A DNA stretch of 64,000 nt from Nostoc flagelliforme FACHB-838 (GTDB lineage: Bacteria; Cyanobacteriota; Cyanobacteriia; Cyanobacteriales; Nostocaceae). How positions within the stretch are numbered: position 1 is the first letter of the stretch; each line of letters opens with the position of its first letter. The notes under the pieces are model-generated. The model was given only the letters and a program-made list of their open reading frames with translations, was not told where the DNA came from and did no database searches. Positions 29,722 through 38,620 of the stretch are shown in pieces. The position numbers were made by a program, and so were the translations under genes. Location of the stretch: contig NZ_JACJSI010000016.1 in NCBI RefSeq assembly GCF_014698065.1, positions 1 through 64,000 of the forward strand, written 5' to 3'.

Positions 29722-30045
29722 TCAAGCTGCTTCCCGCAGTTGTGGTTGTGACGGCACACTCACCTCTGGAAATGAAAGCGAAAGTTGTTCGGCTTGAGGG
29801 ACTGCGGCTTGCTCCAAAACTTGAACTTCGATATTCACGCTCACTAAATAACTGCCTGTATCCGCACCAACCGCTTCAGCAATTAATTTGGCAATGTCTG
29901 GGCGTTTAGCAGTCAACGGATCGCGTAAAATACACCGATCCCATTCATGCTTGGCAGTCGGATTGAGGTTGAGAATGTAATACTTCATCATCGAACTAAC
30001 CCTTGAATCCATCTTCCAGAAGGTTTTCACACAGCCGTTATACAT
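29722..30045 (-). CDS. Hypothetical protein, up to 107 residues
   Basis: The core reads KYYILNLNPTAKHEWDRC and then KRPDIAKLIAEAVGADTG, followed by a Gln/Pro/Ser-rich tail. The start is uncertain: ATG codons at 30045, 30009, 29991 and 29988 are all in frame and none has a clear Shine-Dalgarno. The conserved-looking part begins at the last pair (MMKYYI). I do not recognise the family. A 20-bp palindrome at 30076-30095 lies just upstream and may be its operator. Confidence 0.5.
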   Translation of the reverse strand: MYNGCVKTFWKMDSRVSSMMKYYILNLNPTAKHEWDRCILRDPLTAKRPDIAKLIAEAVGADTGSYLVSVNIEVQVLEQAAVPQAEQLSLSFPEVSVPSQPQLREAA

Positions 30046-30075
30046 TTAGCTAGGCTTTGTGGAGGCTATCTATAT

Positions 30076-30095
30076 TATAGTACAAAAATACTATA
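30076..30095. promoter_or_regulatory. 20-bp perfect palindrome, candidate operator
   Basis: TATAGTA-CAAAAA-TACTATA has perfect 7-bp arms and lies 30 bases upstream of the farthest start of the gene at 29722-30045. The core AGTAC-N4-ATACT is one base off the cyanobacterial LexA-box consensus as I remember it. It could be a repressor site or part of the promoter. Confidence 0.4.
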
Positions 30096-30116
30096 AATGG
30101 TTAAAAAGGCGATGTC

Positions 30117-30250
30117 TAATATCATGTTCGGCAAATCACTTATAATATGTCATTGCGAATGCAACGAAGTGGAATGAAGCAATCGCAAAGGTTTGGGATT
30201 GCCGCGCTACGTTCGCAATGACATAAGTATTAAGTCGAACATAATATAAC
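30117..30250 (-). repeat. 134-bp MITE-like element, copy 1
   Basis: It has imperfect terminal inverted repeats, each including ATGTTCG and ending at TGTCATTGCGAA. On the minus strand it matches 40631-40764 at all but about four positions over 134 bp. No coding capacity. A non-autonomous transposable element is the likely identity. Confidence 0.8.
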
Positions 30251-30679
30251 CCTCTTTTGTCACTTTGGTAGAGCCCAATCGCTGAAAGCCTTTCAGGGTT
30301 TCCATCTCCAGGTTTTGGCTACAAACTTGAATTACTGTTAGAAAATAAAAGCTCAAAGCTCGACTACATAAAAGTTTCAGAATGTTGCTTCGATTATTGT
30401 TTTCTGAAAGTGACAAAAGAGGGAAAAGAGAAAAAGGCAGTCGTAATGAACAGCTAAATCTTATAAACGGGATATTACTTCATATTGCGGCTGAAGTTGA
30501 CACCAATTCACAACTGGGCACAAAAGTATTGTTGCTCACAAGAAATATGCTTTTTCCTAATTGTTAGACTGTGTAGATTATTGGGAATCATATAAATTAA
30601 ATAACTTAATTCTGCAATTAGTTTTACGTTATTTTCCTAAATTTCTCAGTTAACGAATTTGTAAGAAAGACATATACAA
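30251..30679. other. Intergenic region, no supported gene
   Basis: A 61-codon plus-strand frame at 30382-30567 begins in low-complexity purine-rich sequence and resembles no protein family. I do not annotate it. AAGAAAG at 30663-30669 is the likely ribosome binding site of the next gene. Confidence 0.4.
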
Positions 30680-31582
30680 ATGGAAAAGCCTCTTGTCTCC
30701 ATTGTGATCTGCACCTATGGCAGAGCTTCAAGTTTACGCAGCTATAGTTTTCCCGCACTGGCAAACCTTACCTATCCGAACTATGAAGTAATCGTTGTCA
30801 ATGACGGTTCAAAGGATGATACACAAAGCTTTCTTAAGACTTGTGAAGAAAACATGGCTAACCTTTTGGTTCTCAATAACGATAAAAACCGAGGGTTATG
30901 TTACTCAAGAAATCGTGGAGTTGCTCATGCAAAGGGTGAATTCATTGTGTTTACTGATGATGACGTTAGTCTATTTCCAGATTGCCTTGATGAGTTAGTT
31001 AAAGTCTACCAAGAAAATTCAGAAGTTACAGCTATCTGGGGATGCGTTTACCAATATGGGAGTTCTTGGGAAAAAGGAACGGAAACCTATGGAACGGGTA
31101 GCCTTATGTCATTTAGGCGATTCATTTTTAATCGCTTTCGCTTTGATACAAATCTGAGGTATTTTAACAGCTATGCTTGCGATGAGCATGAGTTAATGCG
31201 ACGAATTCAGAGACAAGATTTCAAAATTATAAAGGTGAAACAAGCACAAGCAGATCATTTTCATGCTCCTGCGGAAAATAGAGCTTTAAGAGGAATAGGC
31301 GGCGATTTAAACTACCTGTATGAAAATTTAAAGTTTGGATCTATATTTGAATATTATGGCTGTTTTATTATGGGGCTTGTATTACCACTAAAACGCCTAA
31401 TTAGCAAAAGCAAATTTGAGGATGATTTACGTAAACATCCTTACCAGCAAGTAATCGAAACACCAATTCGTTTAGTTGCATTTATTCAAAACCGCCAGTT
31501 TGATATAGCGATAAAATGGATATTCTATGTTTTAATAGATATTCCATTCCGTGCTAAAACTAAGAATATTGTTGAGCTATAG
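30680..31582 (+). CDS. Family 2 glycosyltransferase
   Basis: The 300-residue protein is a GT-A fold transferase: VSIVICTYGRA at the N-terminus, VNDGSKDDT for the nucleotide, and the metal-binding FTDDDV near residue 95. An acceptor-domain E-D/E-H-E-like region (CDEHELMRRI) lies near residue 170. The C-terminal half has weakly hydrophobic, possibly membrane-associated helices. GT2 enzymes move sugars from nucleotide donors to polysaccharide, lipid or protein acceptors. The gene stands alone, so neither donor nor acceptor can be assigned. Confidence 0.88.
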   Translation: MEKPLVSIVICTYGRASSLRSYSFPALANLTYPNYEVIVVNDGSKDDTQSFLKTCEENMANLLVLNNDKNRGLCYSRNRGVAHAKGEFIVFTDDDVSLFPDCLDELVKVYQENSEVTAIWGCVYQYGSSWEKGTETYGTGSLMSFRRFIFNRFRFDTNLRYFNSYACDEHELMRRIQRQDFKIIKVKQAQADHFHAPAENRALRGIGGDLNYLYENLKFGSIFEYYGCFIMGLVLPLKRLISKSKFEDDLRKHPYQQVIETPIRLVAFIQNRQFDIAIKWIFYVLIDIPFRAKTKNIVEL

Positions 31583-31922
31583 CGGTTCCCATTGAGGTGT
31601 GGTACAACATTATATCGCGTGGTGTAGGGGCACGGCAGTGCCCATTGGTGTCAACTTAAGCTTAAAACTTCTTTAAAACCTCGTTAAGAGCTCTTTGGCT
31701 GGAAATGCTGCTCATGGCTTGCCGCCAGCAAGTGAGGCGGCAGCCCCAAGGATGGCATTCCCAGTCGGAGACTCTATTCTCTTCTTCTCAAATTTAGTGG
31801 CGGGTCTAAATACCTAATTCCTAATCTCTAATTCAAAAAAATCTGCCCATAGGTAATTTATAACATTAAGCTATTACAACTATGCTTACAAAGTAACGCG
31901 TAATTTTTATATAAATTGCTAT
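31583..31922. other. Intergenic region with small palindromes
   Basis: The stretch 31690-31770 carries TTGCCGCCAGCAAGTGAGGC and nearby complementary blocks that can form stems. The rest is AT-rich promoter-like sequence before the antiporter. No gene was seen. Confidence 0.4.
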
Positions 31923-33221
31923 ATGGTAGATATCTATATTATTGACCTATTTGTGATTGGTCTACTTTTATTGATGGTCACATTAGGGTCAGGTTGGATT
32001 GCTCGTTTACCTCTTTCTTTTGCGCTTATCTACCTAATAGTTGGTATTTTGCTAGGCCCTTACGCCTTTGGGCTGATTCAATTACGTCGAGATGACGTTT
32101 TTAATGCCGAACTGCTGGAAAAAATAACAGAATTTGTAGTAATTATTTCTGTGTTTAGCTGCGGCTTAAAAATTGTTCGTCCTCTAAGGTTGGGGACTTG
32201 GGGTATTACAACCCGATTAATTGTATTTCTGATGCCAATTTCAATTCTTGCTCTGGCTGTTGTGGGTAAATTGTTTTTAGGAATGAATTGGGGAGAAGCG
32301 ATTTTATTAGGAGCAATTCTCGCACCTACCGATCCAGTATTAGCATCGGAAGTACAACTGACCGATATAAACGACGAAGATGAGTTGAGATTTGGTTTAA
32401 CTTCAGAAGGTGGCTTAAATGATGCTTTAGCTTTTCCCTTCGTTTATTTTGGTCTTCATGCATTAAAAGATGATAACTGGGGCAACTGGTTGAAAGAGTG
32501 GATTGCGGTTGATTTAATTTGGGCGATCGCAGCTGGCATTGTTATGGGAATCGTAGTTGCCAAATCTATAGTCTGGATTGAAAAGAAAATTCAAAAACGC
32601 CGTCGTGCTGATGAGTTAATGGAAGATTTTATTGCTATCAGCACGATTTTACTAACTTATTCTTTAACAGAAATGGTGAATGGCTATGGATTTTTGGCAG
32701 TATTTGTTGCTGGCTTAGTTGTCCAACGCAGTTACAGAGATCCTGAAAAACCGCTAGCACAGTTGGAATTTGTTGAGCAAGTTGAAAAACTGCTGGAAGT
32801 TGGAACAATTTTACTATTGGGATCAATATTATTATTGCAACCAATGCTTAACTATGCTATGCAATCTTTATTAGTGATAATTCTACTATTACTTATAATC
32901 CGACCTGTAGGAGTTTGGATTAGCACAATAGGCAAACGCCCTGTAGAATCACACCGCCGAACCTTTCATCCAGGAACTAGGTGGTTGATTGGATGGTTTG
33001 GTATTCGCGGTGTCGGCTCTTTATATTATCTCGCCTATGCGTTTGGTAATGGCTTAAAAGGTGAAGCTGCCGAACAAATTGCTTGGATAACTTACACTAC
33101 TATTGTAGCTTCTGTGATTATACATGGCATTAGTGCAACTCCCTTAATGAAGTGGTATGAGCGCAATATTGCTAATAAGATAAAGGCTAATACTCCTACC
33201 ACAATAGATGAATTTGAGTAA
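31923..33221 (+). CDS. CPA1-type cation:proton antiporter
   Basis: The 432-residue polytopic protein has about 12 hydrophobic segments. Family signatures are LAPTDPVLASEVQ, carrying the transport Asp, and SEGGLNDALAFPFV, typical of NhaP-like Na+(K+)/H+ exchangers of the plasma membrane. It ends shortly after the last helix, with no RCK/TrkA-N domain. Its likely role is pH, sodium or potassium homeostasis; the ion is not readable from sequence. Spacing to neighbours suggests its own transcript. Confidence 0.9.
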   Translation: MVDIYIIDLFVIGLLLLMVTLGSGWIARLPLSFALIYLIVGILLGPYAFGLIQLRRDDVFNAELLEKITEFVVIISVFSCGLKIVRPLRLGTWGITTRLIVFLMPISILALAVVGKLFLGMNWGEAILLGAILAPTDPVLASEVQLTDINDEDELRFGLTSEGGLNDALAFPFVYFGLHALKDDNWGNWLKEWIAVDLIWAIAAGIVMGIVVAKSIVWIEKKIQKRRRADELMEDFIAISTILLTYSLTEMVNGYGFLAVFVAGLVVQRSYRDPEKPLAQLEFVEQVEKLLEVGTILLLGSILLLQPMLNYAMQSLLVIILLLLIIRPVGVWISTIGKRPVESHRRTFHPGTRWLIGWFGIRGVGSLYYLAYAFGNGLKGEAAEQIAWITYTTIVASVIIHGISATPLMKWYERNIANKIKANTPTTIDEFE

Positions 33222-33283
33222 AAGCAATTTGTGTTTTTGTAGGGTGTTTTTCTAGGGTGTGTTATACCAAGGGCTAACGCACG

Positions 33284-33430
33284 AATGGCACTAAGATAAA
33301 CCCAAAGTCTTTTGTTGCCTCGTTCCCAGCCTCCAGGCTGGGAATGAATTCTAAGAGGCTCTGCCTCTCATCATGTCACTGGAGGCAAAGCCTCCCAGAA
33401 GCGGTTCCAAGCCTCCAGGCTTAGAACCAG
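33284..33430. repeat. MITE-like repeat, copy A
   Basis: It begins GGCACTAAGATAAA, continues into GTTGCCTCGTTCCCAGCC and contains two CCTCCAGGCT hairpins. The same plan is seen at 58187-58362 (copy B), whose right end is the inverted complement of this left end. It is therefore one element family with terminal inverted repeats. Confidence 0.7.
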
Positions 33431-33465
33431 TCAGGGCAAAAACTGTGTTTTTAGGTCTATATTCC

Positions 33466-33855
33466 CTATTTACCTGTCACCTTTTCAATAACTTCTTTCG
33501 CTTTTTCACCAAAACTTTCTGGGGGATTTTGTGCTTGTTCAGCCTTCAAATTCCTTTCGTAAGTCTTCTCTATAGTAGTAAGGTTTTTTGAATCTTTTAT
33601 TGCTTGCTCATAAGCTTCTTGTCGTTCTTCTTCTAGAATGCCAACACCTGGGTCAAACTCGTTAGCACGATTAATTTTTTCTTCAGAATTTGGTTTATAC
33701 TCTGGGGGTATTAGCTTTAATTCTTCAAGAGTAGTTGCATAACTAGGTTGCTGAACGAAAATGAAAGAACCTGACAAGCTAATGAAAATAATTAAACCAA
33801 CGACCAAAAAGCTTGAACGTAACGCTTCCTTTAAAGTTAATAAAATTTTTTGCAC
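33466..33855 (-). CDS. Small secreted protein, unknown
   Basis: Translation most likely begins at GTG 33855, nine bases after AGGAGC. The 129-residue product has a signal peptide (basic start, hydrophobic residues 15-33, cleavage near PSYATT). A charged helical body rich in Glu, Lys and Asn follows, ending EKVTGK. This resembles small periplasmic or thylakoid-lumen proteins of cyanobacteria, including low-temperature-induced ones, but I cannot name a family. It lies convergent to the antiporter, past the repeat at 33284-33430. Confidence 0.65.
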   Translation of the reverse strand: MQKILLTLKEALRSSFLVVGLIIFISLSGSFIFVQQPSYATTLEELKLIPPEYKPNSEEKINRANEFDPGVGILEEERQEAYEQAIKDSKNLTTIEKTYERNLKAEQAQNPPESFGEKAKEVIEKVTGK

Positions 33856-33998
33856 AAAAAAACGCTCCTATTTTTATTTTATGAGCCGTGGTGATGTATT
33901 AATATATTCAAGATATTCAAGATTTCAGGCTCACAGGCATCCTAAATGTTTAAGTAGAGTTTTACTTCTACCGCAAGGTATATTAATTTTTAACTTTA

Positions 33999-34026
33999 GT
34001 AGGGGCGTACATTTGTACGCCCCTAC
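33999..34026. terminator. Perfect 12-bp-arm hairpin
   Basis: GTAGGGGCGTAC-ATTT-GTACGCCCCTAC is a perfect stem 59 bases beyond the end of the minus-strand gene at 34085-35191. It could terminate that transcript, though the same sequence style recurs as an interspersed repeat at 29340 and 40436. Confidence 0.5.
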
Positions 34027-34084
34027 CTGTGTATCTGAATATCTCGTAGAATCGGATAAAATTCTTTAACCCAAGTGTATTAAC

Positions 34085-35191
34085 CTATAACCAACTGTGA
34101 TTAATTTTAATTCCTCTGCTTTGCATTACTTCTTCAAATAAATCTGTTGGTAGTGCTTCTTCCACAGCAAAAACACCTGGTTTCTTGAGTTTACCTTCTA
34201 GCAATAATTGTGCAATACTACCTGTACCACAACCAGAAGCCACGGCTGTATTTTCATGCACTACAGTTGAACAATAAACGGCAGTTTCACCATCTTTTTG
34301 CCCTGTAACTTCTGAACGAACGGCTACACCAATCCCAGTAAAATTATTAGTAACATCTGTCATTGAATGGCTGACATGAGACAGAAATTCAATCATGTAA
34401 CGGCGCTGCATTAACCACTTGGGAAAAACGTGTGCCGCAATCCAAGTTAGGTGATTGTAAAAATCGGGAACAGAGCCAAACTTAGTAATTACAGTTTTTA
34501 CTGATGGGAAAGCTTTGGGCAGTGTAAAGGTTTCTGGCATATCAAACCAGTAAACTCCGGTGCGTCGATATGGAGGTGGAAAATCAACTAATTCTCTTTC
34601 ACTATAAGGCTTGATTATCTTCCATTTTCCATCTATCCAAGTCTCAAAAGGATACTGCAACCCAAGAAAAGTTGTCCGCATCACTGTAATGCCAGCACCG
34701 CCAGAACCGGAAACTAAATAACTTAAATGGATCTTTTCTGGTTTATCAAATTGTTCAACACCTTGACGCACCATGCTGTTAGAAATACCAGGAAAAATGC
34801 CAGTATTAATAATTGCTGTCACACCAGCAGCAGCAGCTTGTTCACTCAAATTAAGAGCTTTGCTGGTATAAGAACGATGGTCGCTGACATCTAGATAATT
34901 AACGCCTTGAGCAATACAGGTTTCAAGAACATTAGTATCTCGATAGTGAAATGGGCCAGCACAGTGGATGACTAAGTTAGAGTTTGCGATCGCATCTTGC
35001 AACTTGTCAACTTCTGCCAAGTCCAACACCAAAAACTGCACTTGTCCTCCCGAAGACAAGCTAACAGCCTTCCCAAACTCCGCAGAACGTCCAGTAATCG
35101 TAATTTGAGCCTGCGTATGGGTAGCTAGATCGTGAGCAACAGTGCTACCAATCCGCCCTCGTCCACCAAGAATTAAAACGCTGTCTGTCAT
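34085..35191 (-). CDS. Saccharopine dehydrogenase-like NAD(P)-binding protein
   Basis: The 368-residue protein opens with a Rossmann nucleotide loop (VLILGGRGRIGS). VIHCAGPFHYRDTNVLETCI and VNYLDVSDHRSY follow, typical of the saccharopine-dehydrogenase-like reductase superfamily, and the larger C-terminal region is a dimerisation/substrate domain. Members reduce or rearrange varied substrates, so the reaction is unknown. It is transcribed in the same direction as the crtD-like gene upstream, with a gap of about 190 bases, and co-transcription is possible. Confidence 0.82.
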   Translation of the reverse strand: MTDSVLILGGRGRIGSTVAHDLATHTQAQITITGRSAEFGKAVSLSSGGQVQFLVLDLAEVDKLQDAIANSNLVIHCAGPFHYRDTNVLETCIAQGVNYLDVSDHRSYTSKALNLSEQAAAAGVTAIINTGIFPGISNSMVRQGVEQFDKPEKIHLSYLVSGSGGAGITVMRTTFLGLQYPFETWIDGKWKIIKPYSERELVDFPPPYRRTGVYWFDMPETFTLPKAFPSVKTVITKFGSVPDFYNHLTWIAAHVFPKWLMQRRYMIEFLSHVSHSMTDVTNNFTGIGVAVRSEVTGQKDGETAVYCSTVVHENTAVASGCGTGSIAQLLLEGKLKKPGVFAVEEALPTDLFEEVMQSRGIKINHSWL

Positions 35192-35385
35192 TACTCCAGC
35201 ATTCGCAACAATAACTTAATTTGACCAGTTTTTCGTCCCTTTTGCCATCGGTTACAAGTATGACTTGCCTGCTAAGGAAGGAGGACTTTTTAACGAAGAG
35301 GCAGGGAGCAGGGGGAAAAGAAAAATATCATTTGAATAAATTGGGTAATTTATTCTCTGGAAGTCCCCTAAAGCAACAGGTGTGG

Positions 35386-36945
35386 TTAGAATCCCAATTC
35401 TTTTTTATCCCCCTTGCTCCCTGCTCCCTGGTCCCTTGCCTCTTTTTCAATTTGCCTAACTACCGTCAGCGCTGAATAACTTACCCCAGCAGTACCTTCG
35501 CCAGGATGGGTGGAATCACCAACTAACCACAAATTCTGGATGGGTGTACGATTGGCAAATCCAAAGGGGCCAAAGGTAGGAATCCTTTGACCAATACCGC
35601 CAACTATACCGCGATCGCGGGCTGTGAAATGGGCAAAGGTGCGCGGTGTTGCCGCTTCTTGATAAATAATAGTTTCTGGTTTGAGATAAAAGTATTGGGC
35701 AAGACGAGCGATCGCTTCTTGGGTAAACTTTTCTTTTAATCCTTCATAATCATCAGTCTGCCACCACTGTGCAGGATCGACAAATGAAGAAGCAATAATT
35801 GTTGCTTTCCCCTCCGGTGCGCGGCCGTCTCCAGGATGACTGACGGAGACAAATAGGGAATTATTTTCGCCAATGGGGCCATTGACATCATACAGAAATT
35901 GCAGGTGGGGAGGGCATTCAGGCGGAATCGCGCTGGCATCTACACCCAAATACACCACAAACGCACCCGATGCTTGGGGCAGTTTTTCCACCCGATTTTT
36001 ATATCCAGATGGCGCTTGTCCCAATAACTGCACCAAGTTTTGCACGGTGACATTGCTAACTATGTGGTCGGCGGCTTCTGTCCAGACTTCGCCAGTTTTC
36101 TGATTTCTAATAACTACAGCAGTAGCTTTACCGTTTTCTACTTTGATTTCTTCTACAGTGTGGCGCATCAACAATTTGCCGCCATCTCTTTCTAAGGATT
36201 GTACCAAGCGATCGCTCAACACTTGCATACTTCCCTGGAGGTGAAATAATCCTTGGGGCAGTTGGGATACACTCAATGCTGTGGCTGCGTAGAGCAATGC
36301 TGTCTCATCTGCATCCACCTGGGAGTATAGCTTCAGTTGCAAATCCAAAAAAGTTCTTAGTCGGCGATCATTTCCGAGTCCACATAACCGTAAAGCATCT
36401 CCTACAGTAAACAAAGTGAAGGGTACAGTAATTAATGTACTAGGACGCACCGCTTGCGCTAGCTGCCACAAATCCCATAAATTACGTGGTGGTAGCACCG
36501 GATCGCGTCCTTGAAATTCCCAACTAGCACCAAATAAAGCTGCCATCAACTGCCAAAACGGTTCGCTACCAGGAAACTGTTTTTGTCGTTCCGCTTGCCA
36601 TTTCTCTTTGTCACGCCAAACATTAATCGGTGTGCTTTCCCCAGGCAAATATACCGCACAAGCAGGATCGCAAGGCGTTGCTTCCGGCAAATCTATTGAC
36701 AATTCTGAGAAAATGCGGTGGTGAATTCCCCCTGGTTCCAACCCCGCCACCTGAGTTGCGCCCACATCAAAGGTAAATCCTTGGCGTTTAAACGTCGAAG
36801 CACAGCCACCTGGTACGAGGGCTTGATCCAAAATTAAGACATTATAACCTCTATGAGCTAATAATGCTCCAGCAGTCAGTCCACCTATTCCTGCGCCGAT
36901 AATCACTACATGAGATTTGCTTTTGTCAATAGAAATACTGGACAT
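35386..36945 (-). CDS. crtD: CrtD-like carotenoid 3',4'-desaturase
   Basis: This 519-residue FAD-dependent amine-oxidoreductase-type enzyme has the dinucleotide-binding GAGIGGLTAGALLA at 17-30, PGGCASTFKRQGFTFDVGAT, and a C-terminal FAD motif (NLWLVGDSTHPGEGTAGVSY). These fit the CrtI/CrtO/CrtD desaturase-isomerase group. The blend of motifs and length best fits cyanobacterial CrtD, which introduces the 3',4' double bond of myxol. A carotene isomerase (CrtH) is the main alternative. The presence of cruF in this window supports the myxol assignment. The last 15 or so residues are encoded by a CCCTGCTCCCTGG low-complexity repeat, so the natural C-terminus may have been extended. Confidence 0.8.
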   Translation of the reverse strand: MSSISIDKSKSHVVIIGAGIGGLTAGALLAHRGYNVLILDQALVPGGCASTFKRQGFTFDVGATQVAGLEPGGIHHRIFSELSIDLPEATPCDPACAVYLPGESTPINVWRDKEKWQAERQKQFPGSEPFWQLMAALFGASWEFQGRDPVLPPRNLWDLWQLAQAVRPSTLITVPFTLFTVGDALRLCGLGNDRRLRTFLDLQLKLYSQVDADETALLYAATALSVSQLPQGLFHLQGSMQVLSDRLVQSLERDGGKLLMRHTVEEIKVENGKATAVVIRNQKTGEVWTEAADHIVSNVTVQNLVQLLGQAPSGYKNRVEKLPQASGAFVVYLGVDASAIPPECPPHLQFLYDVNGPIGENNSLFVSVSHPGDGRAPEGKATIIASSFVDPAQWWQTDDYEGLKEKFTQEAIARLAQYFYLKPETIIYQEAATPRTFAHFTARDRGIVGGIGQRIPTFGPFGFANRTPIQNLWLVGDSTHPGEGTAGVSYSALTVVRQIEKEARDQGAGSKGDKKELGF

Positions 36946-37199
36946 TGATACTTATCTTTATAATTCTTAATATTGCTATTCATAATTTTACAGCCTTATC
37001 CAGATTAATGGCTTCATCACTACTACTCGACCAAGCAAAATTGCTAGGTGAAGGTCTTTGCCTCTGTGTTCTCTGTGCCTCTGCGGTTCGCTATTTAACC
37101 CAGAATCTTCTTTGCGTCACTTCGTGGTGCGATCGCAGTGCTTATTTTAAGCGGCAGATAAGATAAAGGAGTAACATAGCTCCTCAGACACAAGTAGCA

Positions 37200-38498
37200 A
37201 TGACCTCAACCCTGCGGAAACTTCCCCGTCTCAATGCTCCGACACTGCGCCAGTTGCCCAATGGTTTGACAATCATCGCCGAGCAAATGCCAGTTGAAGC
37301 CGTAAACCTCAACTTATGGATTAAAGTTGGCTCTGCTGTAGAGCCTGATGCCATTAATGGCATGGCTCACTTTTTAGAACACATGATTTTTAAAGGAACA
37401 GAACGACTGGCTAGCGGCGAATTTGAACGTCGAATTGAAGAGCGGGGTGCTGTTACCAATGCCGCTACGAGCCAAGATTATACTCATTACTATATAACTA
37501 CTGCACCCAAAGATTTTGCCGAGCTTGCGCCATTACAAATAGATGTAGTATCAAATGCGAGTATTCCTGATGATGCCTTTGAACGTGAGCGATTAGTAGT
37601 TTTAGAAGAAATTAGGCGTTCAGAAGATAATCCCCAACGGCGTACATATCGGCGGGCAATGGAGACAGCCTTTGATTATCTACCCTATCGCCGTCCAGTA
37701 TTGGGGCCAGAATTGGTGATAGCCGGACTTAAACCCCAGCAGATGCGAGATTTTCATGCAAATTGGTATCAGCCTCAGTCAATTACTGCTGTGGCTGTAG
37801 GCAATTTACCCGTGGAAGAATTAATTGCGACTGTTGCGGAAGGATTTACAAAAGCCACTCGCAACTCCCCATTGCCCAGTACAGACACGATTAATGGCGT
37901 GTCTGTCCACTCCCCACTAAATGCTGAATCACCATTTACAGAAATTGTTCGTCGAGAATTTATCGATGAAAGTTTGCAACAAGCAAGGCTAGTGATGGTT
38001 TGGCGAGTTCCAGGAATGACGCAGTTAGATCGCACCTATGGATTGGATGTTTTAGCCGGAATTTTGGGACACGGACGGACATCAAGACTGGTGAGGGATT
38101 TACGAGAAGAACGGGGATTAGTTTCTTCAATTTCTGTGAGCAACATGATCAATGAGCTGCAAGGAATATTTTATATTTCAGCTAAATGTGCAGTAGAAAA
38201 TTTAGCAGTTGTAGAGGATGCGATCGCTCAACACATTAGCAAACTACAAACAGAGTCGATAACAGAATCAGAAATTGCCCGTATACGGCAGCGAGTAGCT
38301 AACAGATTTATATTTGGCAACGAAACACCAAGCGATCGCTCTGGGTTGTATGGTTATTATCAGTCTTTGGTAGGAGATTTGGAACCCGCCTTTAACTACC
38401 CAGCAATAATTCAGAGCCAAGATGCAACAGACTTGATGCAAGCAGCCAAAGAGTATCTATCTCCTAACGCTTATGGTGTAGTTTTTGTCAAGCCGTAA
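37200..38498 (+). CDS. M16 family zinc peptidase
   Basis: The 432-residue protein has the inverted zinc motif H57-F-L-E60-H61 and the downstream VVLEEIRRSEDNP helix that supplies the third ligand. The R-x-x-Y-like C-terminal region of the half-enzyme is also present. M16 proteins of this size act as dimers or pairs with a second subunit; in bacteria they process peptides in the periplasm or cytosol. No signal peptide is seen. Residues about 220-242 are a Ser/Pro-rich insert that includes the 41-bp palindromic repeat at 37877-37917. No second M16 gene is adjacent. Confidence 0.92.
   Translation: MTSTLRKLPRLNAPTLRQLPNGLTIIAEQMPVEAVNLNLWIKVGSAVEPDAINGMAHFLEHMIFKGTERLASGEFERRIEERGAVTNAATSQDYTHYYITTAPKDFAELAPLQIDVVSNASIPDDAFERERLVVLEEIRRSEDNPQRRTYRRAMETAFDYLPYRRPVLGPELVIAGLKPQQMRDFHANWYQPQSITAVAVGNLPVEELIATVAEGFTKATRNSPLPSTDTINGVSVHSPLNAESPFTEIVRREFIDESLQQARLVMVWRVPGMTQLDRTYGLDVLAGILGHGRTSRLVRDLREERGLVSSISVSNMINELQGIFYISAKCAVENLAVVEDAIAQHISKLQTESITESEIARIRQRVANRFIFGNETPSDRSGLYGYYQSLVGDLEPAFNYPAIIQSQDATDLMQAAKEYLSPNAYGVVFVKP
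37877..37917. repeat. 41-bp palindromic repeat inside M16 gene
   Basis: It starts CAGTACAGACACGATTAAT and matches the kinase linker repeat at 27892-27932 at 36 of 41 positions in the same reading frame. It lies in an insert between the catalytic domain and the second half of the peptidase. Confidence 0.8.
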
Positions 38499-38620
38499 AT
38501 TAAAAATTGGGAATGGGGCGTTGGGCATTGATAATTAATCAATAATTAATTATTCTTCCCCTGCCTCCCCTGCTCCCCCTGCCTCCCCTGCTCCCTCATC
38601 CCCCACTCCCCAATTTAATC

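Noticed and set aside
33316-33430. Repeated CCTCCAGGCT hairpins considered as a second CRISPR array
   Set aside because: Spacing is irregular, and the unit belongs to an element with terminal inverted repeats that recurs at 58187.
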